Source: Cristatella mucedo
Lineage: Eukaryota; Bryozoa; Phylactolaemata; Cristatellidae
Length of the DNA stretch: 64,000 bases
Reading direction: 5' to 3'
Assembly (NCBI GenBank): GCA_009760855.2
Contig: WPIO01000130.1
Coordinates: forward strand, 616,501 to 680,500
Of the stretch, positions 11,497-35,639 are shown piece by piece. Position 1 is the stretch's first letter. Each line of letters opens with the position of its first letter. Made by a program: the position numbers and the translations under genes. A model generated the notes under the pieces. The model did not search any database and was not told the origin of the DNA. It saw only the letters and a list, made by a program, of their open reading frames with translations.

Positions 11497-14400
11497 CACA
11501 AGCTCAACCTGCCAAAAGAAGAGGGCGATAACGATTCGAGCAAAGCTTAATCGTAAGTTTTTTATTGCTATGCCCACTCTTTTTTCCATTAGATCGTTCT
11601 ACCATTACATCAATGCATTGCCAGTTCTTAGATCTGAAAGGCATGCTTATGCTGTTTTTCTTTTAGTCTATCTCAAAATCTTGCAAAAGCGTCACGAGTT
11701 CGTCTGTCGAACGTGAACAGGCAAAGAACTTCTGAGCATCGTTGCTGGGCAAACTGCCTGTACTCTGCTCTATGCGGCTGACTGCTAGATTTGAAAGGCA
11801 GCACATGTCTGCCCCTCCTCGAGAACCCGAAGCACCTAGCTGAATTGCAGCCTTTTTTGAGGCTGATTAACATGGTCCGCACCGCCTAAGCAAACCAAAC
11901 GCAGGCATTTGTTCAGTATCGGCCGTGACTACCACTGGGATTCTAATTTTTAGAAGGCAGCCAGAGGCCCTAGGAATAAGCCAAGAAAAGGATGCAGCCA
12001 GGTGTGTGTGTGTGTGTCAATTTTTATGCTGAATACAAGAGAGATTTTTTTATTATTTTTATAACTCTGCTAAGCATGAATACTTTTGTCATTGGATAAG
12101 TACCAGCCAAGCCCCGATTTGTAAAAGATGGCCAAAGACCCTAAGTATGACATATCAATCGAGGAGCTACTTTTAAGCGAGACTGTTCATGAATAATGAG
12201 GCTAGTCTAGTTAGTGTCTTTATATTCAATACACACTGAGCCCATTTTGCAGCTTGCAGAGCAACATGCTAGTCATGCCCCTTACAGGCCTTAGCTGGCC
12301 AAGGTTTTAATCTATTCTTTTAAAAGCCACCCAATGTCACTTTCTAAATAGATACTAGGCTAATACCTGGGCACGTGTGAGCTAGTGATGGACAGTTAAG
12401 CCCTGTGTATGGCATCGGTTGTAGTTATTTTCTATTCATTGATAGTAGTAATAATAATACATCTTTTGTGTATTGCCCAAAGAGAACCAAATCTCTATTC
12501 GGGTGCTTTTAGCTAACTGTAAGAGAAGCAGTAACCAAGGTTTAATCATATACAAGATGTCATGCTTAGAACAGCTTGCAAAAGCATGTAAGAAGCCGCT
12601 CATGACCACTGCTTAGTCGTACACCTGAGTAGTAGCAGGCTCCGAATCAGATAAAAAGGTGAAAATAAAGGTCAGCTGATTCAACAGCCCCATTTTTGTA
12701 GCTGCAGAATAACCATAATTGCTTTCACTACTGCTTGCAGTGGGCAATAAAGAATTTCGTTTGGACTGTAAATGCAATTAGAATGTTCATTTAGGCAGTG
12801 CTGATTGTTAGGTAGACGGCATACTTAGTGACATACCAGAAGTGTTTTGTTCTGACTTTGAGTGACGTTTTGTTATTGTACGTGGGACCGAGTGAGTGGA
12901 CAAATTGCAGTAGCATGCATGCACTACATCTCTTGGCTCCCCAAAGTACCGGAATTGTGGGCATTTTGCTCTGCTGTGCAACTTTTCCTGCAATTGTTAG
13001 TTAAGTGTGCTTTAGTGTACTATCGTTTAGGTCTTATCTCAGTGGGAGATTTCAGAGCAATGGTCATCCGGGAAACCTTTAAAGTATGGGGTACCCAGGG
13101 ATATGTGTTTGGTCTACTTATTTTCACAATGTGAACTCTCCCTCTTGCCGATGTAATTGCAAAACACAATATAAGATTTCATTGTCATTCAGACACAGCT
13201 TTACCTGTGCTTTGATCCCCCTGCCTTTCAGCAAACTCTAGCTACTCCCTTGTAGCATGTATTACTGACATTCGTACTTGAATGACAGGAAACTTTCTCA
13301 GATCGAATGACGATAAAACCAACTAACTGGTTAGAAGCAAACTTAGTGAGTGTTATTCAAAAATTTGAAGCAAATCCTATAGCATCTGCACTGTTTCTGG
13401 ATATCTTATTCCAAAGTGACCATTCCTGGGGGTGCCCCTTGGTCTTGCTTGGCCCAGGGGTAAGGTGCTTGCTCTTTACGACACAGATCGTGGTTTCGAA
13501 TCCTGCCGTTGGAAATCGTTTATTTCCCACTGCTAGCGATGGTAATAACCGTCTAGGGTCTTTATAAATGAGGCTGTTAAACCAGCTAACATTTTTTTAC
13601 TGTATGAGTATATAAGCTCCTCAATCAAGCCTGCCTACTTTTAGCAACACACCATTGCAAAAACTCAGGTCTGCTTAGGTAAGGATACCACAGCCAACCT
13701 GTTACACGCGTTTTTGACATACCGTCTTGACTTCTTTAGCTCGCTACGCACTGGTCTTCCTGCCTGAGCAGTTAGACACATGCAGCTGGTGCAAAACTCT
13801 GCAGCTGCGTGTCTCTATCGTGAGCGTCTCAATTAGCACATTGCACCACTGCTTACCATCAACAGGCACTGGTTTCATTGATGTGCACTGGCTCCCCATC
13901 ATGTAGCTTATTGACTTTATTTCTCTAACTTACTTTTAGGTCCCTTCATTTTCTTGCTTCTGAATACCTCTCCGAAATAGTCCATACTCATGCACAAACC
14001 ACTCTTCCGACTCAAGTCGTTTAGCTATACCTCTAGCAACCTCAAATTCTCTGGTCACCGTGGCTTCTGTTCATATGTTCCCCCTAGCTTGGAACTCATC
14101 ATCCACTGACGTCACGACATTCCGATGGCTTGACGACATTTAAAAAGAAGCAAACGATTTAAGGGTTCCTTACAGCATTTGCTAGATAGGTGTGAATTGT
14201 CCTCTGTGAGCTTGTGTGTGCTGGCACTGTGCATCTCATCACTAAACAATTGACATTGCTTCCTTTGCAGCAGCATATAAAATATGCCTACAAGGAGATT
14301 TGGTTCTCTCAATGTGTTATACAAACGTCATATTATTCTCATTATTATTATTCTCGGGAGCTAAAGTAGATGTGCTGCAATAGGCTGGCCAATCAAATGA

Positions 14401-16153
14401 CCACGAAGCCAGTAGGCAAGAGGTTTCTTATTTTGTGAACCATCACTTTTCATGCCCTTGTGTTTGTAACTCGAGTTCTGTCCATCGACTTAAGTAATTG
14501 TTCAATGGGCAGGTAACGAACCTGACTACTTTGTTTGACCGTCTGTAGCCCAAATTGTCATATGTCATACCGTTTTCTCTAGCTTGCTGAAACTCAGTGG
14601 CTCGGTGAATGGAAACCAGAGTACAGCCGACCGGATATTTATTAATCCTCCTATCCCGCTGCCAATGCCCTGTCCTTGCAGCTATCTAGCTGATCGCACG
14701 GTTTGTTTAAAAAAGGTGAATACTCGTGTATCGACTTGTTTAATGTGTATCTTAATCGAGGGGCTTTTTTCTCTTGGTGTATGACACGACGGTATCGTCT
14801 GCATATGAAGTTGGAGCACACGGGTTTCTCGGCCTGAAGGGAATGAACCAATTAGGACTGGTTTGTGTGCATGCTTGATCATTTGGGGACTTAACATAAA
14901 CATATAGGAAAAAAAAGGAAAGGTATCGGCATGATGCTCAACCAAGAAGCATGTACTACTGGACTTAACACTTTGCAATCTGCTGAGTGGGTCAGCTTCT
15001 GATAATACTACTGAATATGTAGGACTTCACGTAAAGGACTATTTGCATATTCAAGTACCAATAAGTCAGGTGATGTGCTGTCAGTCGGTTGGGAGTTCCA
15101 GGCTTTAGGTACAATGTATGTAGGCACTGAAGGCACAGTTTCCAAAGGATTGTAGGTTGCCTTTGAGGCACGGCTAAACTATGCGAGACAGAGTAGCAGC
15201 TGATGCGATTGGAAACCCGGGGAGTGAATGTTCCCAATAGCTAAGCCCTAGCAGTGGTAGGAATGCAGGTACATAAAACTGAATGACAGGACCTTAAAGT
15301 CGGTGGGCTGTTTGATGGGGAGCCAGCATAGGCAAGAGAAAAATGGTGCAAAACTGTGGCAGCGGTTTGAAAGATCAGAGCGGACACATCTAGCAGCCGA
15401 GTTTCGCACCACCAGTGAGCGTTCATTGCACTGGCGAGAAAACTTCATAGGAGAGCGTTGCTGAAGTCGAGATTCGCTGGTCCGGGCATCTCGAAAGGTT
15501 TCACCCAATTACTCTTGTGCTGCTTCGTGCTCGTGCCTACCGGGAGCGGCGTTCGTCTCTCGCATTCTCGCTTGCCATGCTTTCCCCGTTCTGTGTTGCA
15601 AGGTGCTCCCACCAACGCCTGCAGCTCTCCCTGCCTGACACCGGTTCGCCCCCGAAAGAAGGTGAAGCGAGGGCGCCACCGTAGTGGTGAAACCGTCGAA
15701 AACCAGGTGCTCGGTACACCAGATTACCTGGCTCCTGAGCTTCTTGAACCTGCTGCTGCTGCTGTCCATGGCAAGGCTGCCGCTGCTATCGATTGGTGGG
15801 CACTCGGCGTGTGCCTCTTCGAGTTTCTCACCGGACTGCCACCGTTCAACGACCAGCAGGTTGAAAACGTGTTTGCTAATATTCGGGGTCGGTGCATACC
15901 GTGGCCGCAGGAAAACGAGGCCCTTTCGCCGCTTGCCGTGGACGCCATTGAGCGCCTGCTCTGCGTCGATCCCTTGCAGCGGGCAGATGCTGCGACTCTG
16001 CGTGCACACGAGCTGTTTGCAAACATCGACTGGGAGCACATTCACGAGCTTCCAGCCCCCTTTGTACCTCAGCCAGATGACGAGACCTACACTGGCTATT
16101 TCAATCCTCGTAACAATGCACAAAATATTAACCTGTCAGATTTGAGCTTGTGA
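7887..16153 (+). CDS. MASTL: Greatwall kinase (MASTL), three coding exons, 690 aa
   Basis: AGC-family Ser/Thr kinase. In animals Greatwall phosphorylates ENSA/ARPP19, which then inhibit PP2A-B55 and allow mitotic entry. Coding exons 7887-8693, 10607-11321 and 15603-16153 join in frame (phase 0, then phase 1), all with GT-AG sites. Seen: Gly-loop with the family's SRGAFG form (16-21), Lys39, Glu58, HRDLKPDN (Asp133), DFG (Asp151). Then comes a Pro/Ser-rich linker of roughly 370 residues splitting the kinase, then GTPDYLAPE (545-553) and [15 protein letters not shown]. The C-tail has FVPQPDDET and ends SDLSL. Thr171 (STPS) and Thr187 (RTPGQ) align with the human activating sites Thr194 and Thr207; Ser686 matches human Ser875. 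It is shorter than human MASTL (879 aa) mainly in the linker. The start ATG has a good context (GAAAATGG). Confidence 0.95.
8694..10606 (+). other. MASTL intron 1
   Basis: A 1.9-kb intron with GTGGGT donor and TTTTTTCTCGACAG acceptor. It holds five TAGC units near 8804-8823 and no recognisable transposon. Short open frames here have no family signature. Confidence 0.8.
10607..11321 (+). CDS. MASTL: MASTL coding exon 2 (non-conserved middle region)
   Basis: Codes residues 270-507 plus the first base of codon 508. The polypyrimidine-AG acceptor precedes [13 protein letters not shown], and the donor is AAAG|GTGAGC. The product is rich in Ser, Pro and Ala with a basic PRKRSRG patch, as expected for the poorly conserved insert of Greatwall. 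The frame stays open upstream into the intron, but that part is best treated as intronic because the phase-0 acceptor joins exon 1 perfectly. Confidence 0.85.
11466..11494. repeat. (GA)n microsatellite
   Basis: About 14 GA units starting after AGAAGCA, within MASTL intron 2. Confidence 0.9.
12447..12530 (-). mobile_element. LINE 3' end fragment (variant subfamily)
   Basis: Read on the minus strand: GAATAGAGATTTGGTTCTCT, then TTGGGCAATACAC and an ATT-type tail. The inner hairpin arms AGAGA/TCTCT are kept, but the loop is TTTGGT rather than TTAAGT. The variant is also seen at 14290-14355 and 59660-59740. Confidence 0.65.
13010..14355 (+). mobile_element. LINE-A-like relic in MASTL intron 2
   Basis: Collinear with the copy at 2641-3737: shared blocks include GGTCATCC..AAACCT..AAAGTATGGGGTAC, ATTCCAAAGTGAC, CAATCAAGCCTGCCTACTTT and GATACCAC. 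It ends in a variant terminus (GAGATTTGGTTCTCT) with an ATT tail. A SINE-B interrupts it at 13431-13600. All coding frames are destroyed. Confidence 0.75.
13431..13600 (+). mobile_element. SINE-B copy (tRNA-derived), nested in LINE-A
   Basis: A-box-like TGGCCCAGGGGTAAGGTGC and B-box-like GGTTTCGAATCC about 40 bp apart. A body with a GCGATGGTAATAACCGTC segment follows, then GAGGCTGTTAAACCAGC and a T-run. The host LINE-A sequence resumes after it, so it inserted into the older LINE. Confidence 0.85.
15603..16153 (+). CDS. MASTL: MASTL coding exon 3 (C-lobe and tail)
   Basis: Starts after TTGCAAG with codon phase 1 (G|GT), matching the exon-2 donor. It codes residues 508-690: a basic linker, [29 protein letters not shown], and the AGC C-tail with FVPQPDDET. 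Stop TGA at 16151-16153. Confidence 0.95.
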
Positions 16154-16370
16154 TCGAAGTGTCTCGAGGCATCTTGTGCTCTAATACTAGTCAGTCGTCA
16201 AGCCACCTATGCACTGAATTGATTCACGAGCTTTATATGCCAATAACATGTCTGGCCACCCGGTCAGTTAGTTGTGCTCTAACAGTCAGGAACTAGGGAT
16301 TGCTGGTATTTTCCTGTCGGCCGTGTCTTAAAGGGAACGTATCATCTGAATTTTGTTCCCGTTACTATAT

Positions 16371-16376
16371 AATAAA
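16371..16376 (+). terminator. Candidate MASTL polyadenylation signal AATAAA
   Basis: A canonical hexamer 218 bp after the stop codon in AT-rich 3' UTR-like sequence. 16377-16977 shows nothing else recognisable. Confidence 0.5.
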
Positions 16377-16977
16377 TAACCTTACTAGTAACTGACTTGG
16401 ATTTATCCCATTACAGTTTTAAGGGGCTTACGTTTAGACATCGTTGTCAAAGCAAGATACCTGTGTGCTTTTGCATGCAATATTACTTATTTTTCATGAA
16501 CTCTCTGTTATTGCTTTTGCTTGCAGTGACTTGTAAAGCATCTGGATAGAGATTTTGTTTTGGGTATCGTACACAAGATTTATTTTCACTATTATTTTTA
16601 TTGATATTACGATGTGCAATGCTCATATTCGTTGGTTTTCAGAAGTCATATGCTTAGCTGCTGCACGTGTACTCGGACTGCATGGCAGCTACAGCTAGAG
16701 TACATGTTTCTTTGTACGGCAGCTCGAGTACATGCTCCTTCGACAGCTCTTGGATAGCATAAACTTGCTGCTTGCTGGGGATAGTGTTAGACAAAGTTGT
16801 TTGTGTTCGGAAGTGGTGTCGGTCACGAGCATACTAGGTAGGTTCCTTTATTGCTTATCTGCATGTTCAAGGAAATTGTGGTGTCAAATATTCGGACGGC
16901 TTATGGAGAAGACCCGTAGATATAAATTGCAATTTTTATTGCGGGGGCATTTGGGGGTTGCAGCTTATATCTGGAGG

Positions 16978-17493
16978 TTTTGTCGCTCACTTTTAGGTCT
17001 CTTCATTCTATGGCTCCAGCCTATCTTTCAGATATACTACCCCATCAGGCCAAGCATCGTACCACTCGCTTTTCGGAATCCAACAGTCTAGAAATACCTC
17101 GTACAAACCTTAAATCCTTTGGAGACCGTGCATTTAGCTCGTATGCTCCCAAAGCCTGGAACTCCCTCCCGACCTGCGTCAGAACATCCCCTGACCTGAC
17201 CACATTTAAAAGAAACTTAAAAACACACCTATTTAGGACAGCATTTAGTGGGTCCCTGTGATTCGTCCTTGTTGTGCTTATGCGTGCTGACACTGTGCAT
17301 GCTGCCACTAACCACATTTGCATGTTGACCCTGTGCATGTCACCCCTAACCATATTATTCATTTTGTTTGTTTTTCAAGCATGATTTTACTTACTATTCT
17401 ATTGCGTATCACTTTGCAGCAAATGTAAAGCGCCTAGAAAGAGATTAAGTTCTCTGAGGGCGCTTTATCAAGTGCAATATTATTATTATTATT
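16978..17493 (+). mobile_element. LINE-A 3' fragment, best-preserved C-terminus
   Basis: An open frame of about 90 codons preserves the C-terminal end of the LINE-A ORF: LTFRSLHSMAPAYLSDILPH, NLKSFGDRAFSSYAPKAWNS, then LPTCVRTSPDLTTFKRNLKT and a stop. The 3' UTR follows, then GCGCCTAGAAAGAGATTAAG, TTCTCTGAGGGCGC and an ATT tail. It is 5'-truncated. This is the best copy in the window for the family's 3' UTR. Confidence 0.9.
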
Positions 17494-18625
17494 TAGGTTC
17501 TCGTGAGAAAGTAGCCATACCTATGCATACTCTAAGATCTAAGTCTGCCCTGCCGTACCTTGGATGAAAGCACTTTCTATATGCTGGTCTGAGAAAAGAG
17601 GGAGAGCGCTAGCTAGAAAATACACTAATCTGGTCGCAGCCTAGAGCATTCGTGTCACGAGGGTATGGGTGAACCGGCAGTTGCAGCCTTAGCATCTTTC
17701 GCCATTGTCAAGGCAGAAGCCATGTAAAGTACACTTAAAGCTACTCGAGGTAAGCTGGATCTGATTATCAAAAAATAGTCACCGTCTATTGTATTACTAA
17801 TTATAATGTAAAAAGCGAAACCATGCCATCTGCTCAGCGGGGGTTCGTTGGATATTTCTCGCCCTGGGACGAACTACGAAGATGACGCCCCTCACCAAGG
17901 GGAAGGGCGCCATCTGTGTCAAGTATAAGGCGCCCGTTTGGCAATCAAATGATCTAGCGCCCGGGGACATATGTACCCACCTACTTAGGTGCACCACTGC
18001 ATCTGCATGAAATGAGGGCTTAGCCGCTGTCTGCCAGTACAAATTCGCCACAAGTATTCGTCCTCATGCAACTCGGCTGTGAGCTGTCCTGCAACATTAT
18101 CAGTTATATAGATCAAGCGAAGGCCAAGACAGCGACGTGTTGCTGAATTTAAATGGACATTATTGTCATCGACGAATAGAAAGCGGGTAAAGGCAGGTGG
18201 CGATGGCCCTCGAACGCTCTCAAGTTTTAATCGAATCGGTGAAAAGAGGGCATTTTTCACCGCTTGGCAGGCGTCGAAGCATAATGCAAGCTTGTAACTG
18301 GCGGATAGAGGCCAACCAAAATACCCCTCAGAAAAAGGAAGTAGCCGCCTAATCTGTCCATCAACAATGATATATTTATTCTCATACCGCACTGACTTCC
18401 GTTCGGAGTCTATTGCCTCGCCCTAATTGGTCATCACGTAAACACGAGTGTAAAGGTCGCTTTCGAGCGAGGTTCAACGGACTAGACGTCGAGTGCACCT
18501 TTTGTAGATTGAAATCTACTTCCTGCAGACTGCTTCTCCGCATACTTTTCATCGTTTTATAACGTTCCTTTCTGTCATACATCCGTATATTGGTCTCTTA
18601 CCCGATTGAGTTTTACCTTATAAAT
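17494..18625. other. Unassigned intergenic DNA between MASTL and SDR gene A
   Basis: The only long frame is on the minus strand (17985-18392). It carries a FLFVDDNNVHLNSA stretch that loosely recalls the GDFN block of LINE endonucleases, but I do not assign it. Confidence 0.35.
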
Positions 18626-18785
18626 AAAATATAATTCATTTGTTTAGCACTCGAAGAGAACTTTTCAGGTGCTTCGCAAGTGCTACGGGGCTCGAGCCCA
18701 CAACCTCAATTGTCAAATGCATTCACCTTGACCTCGGCCGTTAAAGGCGAGCACCTTAACTGCCTGGGCCAACATTATCTAGGCG
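18626..18785 (-). mobile_element. SINE-A copy with internal insertion
   Basis: Minus-strand SINE-A: B-box-like GGGCTCGAGCCC, a GTTAAGGTGCTCGC A-box region and a degenerate LINE-A-like tail. About 20-25 extra bases lie between the A and B boxes compared with other copies. Confidence 0.7.
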
Positions 18786-20083
18786 GACTTGCACAGCTAG
18801 GATGCCAGCAATTTTTAACCGTACTATATTTGGCAAAAATTAATTTTCACCGAAATGCCTGCACTTTTTTCTATTGTACAATACTTAGTGGACTACCAGT
18901 AAGTGTACCATCGGCAACAGATCTTTTGCTATGTGCCGAAAAGCTGGAGGGTTCTTTCTGCGAGTGCACGTCGAGTAAATGTCTTCTGCGATTAGCGAGT
19001 GCTGTTAACAAATTGACTCCTAGAGACAGCTTCCTGAAAACCGCGGAGTTACTGCATCAATCGTCAGGCATTCGCTCTGTTAACCTGATCAAGTGGTATT
19101 TAATTATTTAACCAGTTTAATGTATAATCTTCGATCTGACCCGCTTTATATCGATACAGTATTTCAGCATATTTCACAGTTCCCAGTCACTTTTATTAAG
19201 GGCAGGTTCATGATTTGCTATTTATAGCTCGCAATGGCGGTTAAGTGTACCCTCTATTTGTTGGAGCCCCTGCTTTACGATTCCATTCGCTTCCTACGGT
19301 TGCCTACTTTTTCCATGCACGAGAGATTCAATAAATCATGAGTTAGTATCAACACGTCGGATTTGTATGTGTAGCACGTGTCTAGTGGAATGATTCTAGA
19401 CTCGCATGAACATCTAGTTGTGAGTAATATCATGCCTACCTACATACATTTGTTCCTGCCTACATTTCTACCTTTCGTGTTGCTATGCCTCTGTCTCCAT
19501 TTTTAACGCCCTTCCTGATTTTGAAGATGTGCCCAAAAGGTTAAGAGGATTATATATGTAAGTAACACGCCTCGATACCCCATGAATTAAACAGGACTAG
19601 TCCTTCCGATAGCTTGGGTGTACATACTATTTATTACCTTTGAGCGAAACAAGCCATGCCCGAAACATCAACGCCTTCTTATTACGATTTAGGCTGAGCA
19701 CGATCAACATCGGCCATCCTGCACCACTGGAGTTCCTTACAGGAGTTTCCTAAATGCTAACCGCCCTTGCGTGCAAGGCTAATTATGAAAGATACTTCTT
19801 GCTTGAAGTGGGTACAGTTCCAATCGTCCAATGACGCACTATGACCGCTTGGGGTCTCATACTTTAGCATCTGGCTGGATATAAGCAGCTCCGAGCTCTC
19901 GAGTGAGAGCACGGTGTCTCAATCGTGATTAGTCCAAAGAAGACCGGAAGCAGAGCAGTATTGCTCGAACTGAGATTTTTAGACTTGGTTGCTGTTTGTG
20001 GAGAAAATGATTGCAAACGCGGTGACTAGCGAAGCAAGACAAGTCTAGCCGGATCGAAAGAATATATTTCAGACGTCAAAACT
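18786..20083. other. Unassigned intergenic DNA, 3' flank of SDR gene A
   Basis: No recognisable gene or repeat. A minus-strand AATAAA at 19635-19630 is a weak candidate polyadenylation signal for SDR gene A, about 450 bp past its stop. Confidence 0.35.
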
Positions 20084-32672
<12,589 letters not shown>

Positions 32673-32954
32673 GACTGCGAGGGGCGGGGCCATGCCTTAT
32701 CGTTGGACCGTGAACCGTTTAGCTTGGAGATAAAACAGAGAAGCTCTCAGCGAGTGCAGCCAGAAACAGCTCTGCCTAGAAATAAGGTCAGCAGGCTGAT
32801 GCGTTACCATTAAGGCTGGCGCGATCGATCAGCAGCTGATGCTCGCGGTCCATTTTTTCGGAGCCGGCTGCTACCATGCTACCGTAGGTTTGTTTATTTA
32901 CTGATATCTCCAAACCTCAATCTGCGTCTCAGAGTTAAGCGCAGATGATGATGG
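32673..32954 (-). promoter_or_regulatory. 5' flank of SDR gene A
   Basis: No clear TATA box; moderately CpG-containing. The translation-start context GTCATGG is the same in both SDR genes. Confidence 0.3.
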
Positions 32955-33128
32955 CGAGCCGTGCTGGCTCACCAGGTAAGGCAGTTGCTTTTCACGACCT
33001 CGATCCCAGGTCGTGGGTTCGAATCCTGCGGTGGATGATCCTTTATCGCCGCTGCAAGCGATGGTGTTAGCCGTAAAGGCTCTTCTGTCGCTCTACAAAA
33101 GAGGCTGCTAAATCAGCCGGTATTTTAG
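32955..33128 (+). mobile_element. SINE-B copy, best tRNA-like head
   Basis: A-box-like TGGCTCACCAGGTAAGGCAG, then GTGGGTTCGAATCCTGC (near-perfect B-box). The body has CCTTTATCGCCGCTGCAAGC and ends GAGGCTGCTAAATCAGCC. It is the reference copy of SINE-B in this window. Confidence 0.88.
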
Positions 33129-33882
33129 ATCAATCCAAGATCAATTAATGTTTTGAATGCACGTAAAGCGGTTTAAATGCCGAAAGGCGCTGTCGAATAC
33201 GACTCAGCTCAAAGCCGTTTCGGTTAAGTCGGCATTGCTGACGGCTGTCGCATGGTTGACGCAGTCTTGCTCGATTTCGAAGTGCGTCGCTGACTACTCA
33301 ACAGTGCGGCTTGACGTGCACTAGAAAAGAAAAAGCTACAGCATAAATTGAACTCAGCTCCGAAGCATAGCGGAGTTACATAATTAAATTAATTACGATT
33401 GACGGTCGGCGTCTAGGCGAGATGCGCTCGAGTTGTCCCAGCTATCGTGCCAATCCTAGGAACGTCATCCACAGGGGTCAGCGGCCTCGCCCTGTGCAGC
33501 TTAAGGGCTCGGGCCGGCGACTTAGGCGCCGCGTCTTGCGACTCCACCGTCGCGAACTCTGCCGGTCCGCTGCCGGCTCCTACTTTTTCTCGTCCTTCTA
33601 CGAATGTGCTACCGACCACCGCCCCTGCGACCTCTAACATCTGCATGTACGCCGCACATTCGTTCCGTCTGCACGAAAGCAGCGGTCGTCTTACATCTCG
33701 GCTTCCTCGGCTCTCTTCGCTCGCGTGCACGCGAGCGAAGTACCCCCCCCCCCGGAAACACCACGCAAGCTGCGGGCCAAATGTATGGCCAAATAAATAC
33801 GGCTTTCGCAGGCTCGTCCTATTGGCGTGGCATTGCCGCGATGTTGCCCCGCCTTATCCAGACTCACAGCCTTACTCTAACA
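33129..33882. other. Unassigned intergenic DNA
   Basis: A GC-rich block at 33400-33760, including a C10 run near 33746, is open on both strands, but no family signature was seen. Confidence 0.35.
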
Positions 33883-34150
33883 TTAATAATAATACGTGTG
33901 TTATATCTCCCTCGGAGAACTCAATTTCTTTCTAGGCACTTTACTTTGCTGTAAAGGAAGCACGATCGAATGGTTAATGGAAACATGGTCAATACACAGC
34001 AAGAATAACATGTTTAGAGGTGAATACGCCCAGGGTCAGCGTGCAGATACGCTTAGTAGCAGCATGCACAGTGTCAGCACGCATAAGCATACAAAGGACG
34101 AATCACATGGACCCAATTAATACTGTGATAAATAGAAGCGTTTTAGTCTC
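33883..34150 (-). mobile_element. LINE-A 3' UTR fragment
   Basis: Minus strand: the CACTGTGCATGCTGC and GACCCTGGGCG blocks, then GTGCCTAGAAAGAAATTGAG, TTCTCCGAGGG and an ATT tail at 33883-33892. Confidence 0.85.
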
Positions 34151-35639
34151 TCTAAACTTTAGTTTTTAGTTTTTGGTTTCTTTAACCTTCACCCGCCTAG
34201 TGGTCGGTCACCTGGGCGTGAGCGCGTAAGTCTTTCTTCTTTTAAAGAGGCTTAGACGGCAGTCTTGCTCCAAGTCTTGCCTTCTACTCACTCCGCCCAC
34301 GGAGCATTCACGGGTACTTTTGTTAGGGAGGAAGAAAATGCTCCTCCGCGGTGCACCCCCCAGTGAATGTAAATTAGCTGCTGGTGTTTATGTTTATGCT
34401 TATGTTTTATGTTATGGACTTAGCTGCTCAACAGCCTACACTTAGTAGCCAAGTAAGGGCATAGAGTTACGGCATTTCTCTACGGCCGCGCTTCGCTAAC
34501 GCAACTACCGGTAGAATGAAACATGTCCGCTATGGCCTATACCGCTCGCCGCCTCAAAATCTGATTTTTGAACTCCTAGCTCAGAGTGTCCCATAAATAG
34601 GGACTCGCACAGAACGCATCGACGATTTCGCCTGCCAAGTCGCCATTCCCTTCAATGCCATGCAGTGGGCGTGGCCCAAACAGCGCCTACGATTGGTCAC
34701 TTGCTAAGTTTCGCCTGGCTGCTGAGTCTCCGTCAAATCCTGTCTTAGTATTGGACCATCCCAGCGTGTTGCTGACTATAAACCGAAGATTCGAGTATGT
34801 AGGATGCAGATCGGAGGCAGGACTCGCTGTATAAACCAGGCTTTAATGACCCGAACCGCTGATTGGGCGGAGGGATTTACGAGCCTGGCCAGGGCGGGAC
34901 GACGAGGCGGCGATGCCACGCCCGCAGTACTTCTGGCCGCCGAAACACGACTCGCAAAGGCAGCATTTCGAGCGGCGGCGAGCGCGTATTGATGGTGGCC
35001 TGGCGAATGGCAAACAGTACGCCTGGTAACCGAGAGGCGATGAATAGTTACTGGAAGCCGGGTTCAAGTGCAGGCACGTTTTCGAGGATTCTTCAAGCCA
35101 GACGAAGCTCCGCCACGAGGCTCCTCCACGCTGCCTTCCGGGTAGGTAGTTTTCCGGCGCCTCGAGTGTGAGCGGCACTGTTAATTTTGGCCTCTATACC
35201 GAGTCTTCAAAACAGCTTTTGTGTTCTCATGACTTGTCCCTGGCACGGCCGTAGAAATTATCTCGTGAGACCGTGCTAAGATGGCTGTATTTGACCGACT
35301 AAGATGGTTGTAATTGAAGCGATCTCACGCTGTGCGAGTAACCTTTTCAATATGGCTGCTACCTTTATATCAGGTGGCCTGGTGGTGTTTCCGGTGTGAT
35401 GCTGACAATTATTTTTTTTTATTTAGCGCCCACGTGGTCAGCGGCGAACACTGTGTTTCCCCGGCTATGCACGATGTTGGGCCCGAGCTTGATCAAACAA
35501 CATGTAACAAATTTTGGCAGACTAGCTAAAGTCCAACATTTAAACTTTAAACCTGGAAAAAAAATTTGCACTAGTTTTTAGAGCTAACGAATCGGAAAAG
35601 AATCAGCACTGCTGTGAATATTTAATTACCTTGCAAGGA
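34151..35639. other. Unassigned intergenic DNA
   Basis: 34800-35180 is a GC-rich block open on both strands but without known domains. Nothing else is recognised. Confidence 0.35.

Larger units (their letters stand above)
11322..15602 (+). other. MASTL intron 2
   Basis: A 4.3-kb intron (GTGAGC donor, TTCTGTGTTGCAAG acceptor). It contains (GA)n at 11466-11494, (GT)n at 12003-12018, a LINE 3' fragment at 12447-12530, and a LINE-A copy at 13010-14355 with a SINE-B inside. 14356-15602 shows no recognisable element. Confidence 0.8.

Noticed and set aside
17985-18392. Minus-strand frame with FLFVDDNNVHLNSA as a LINE endonuclease
   Set aside because: Only a loose resemblance to a GDFN block, with no other endonuclease motif in order.
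32955-33035. tRNA-like A and B boxes as a true tRNA gene
   Set aside because: No closed acceptor stem or CCA-side pairing, and the same head recurs in several copies joined to a common body and T-rich end, so it is SINE-B. The same reasoning applies to SINE-A heads.
34800-35180. GC-rich block open on both strands as a gene or LTR
   Set aside because: No domain, no TG..CA ends with duplication, and no second copy in the window.
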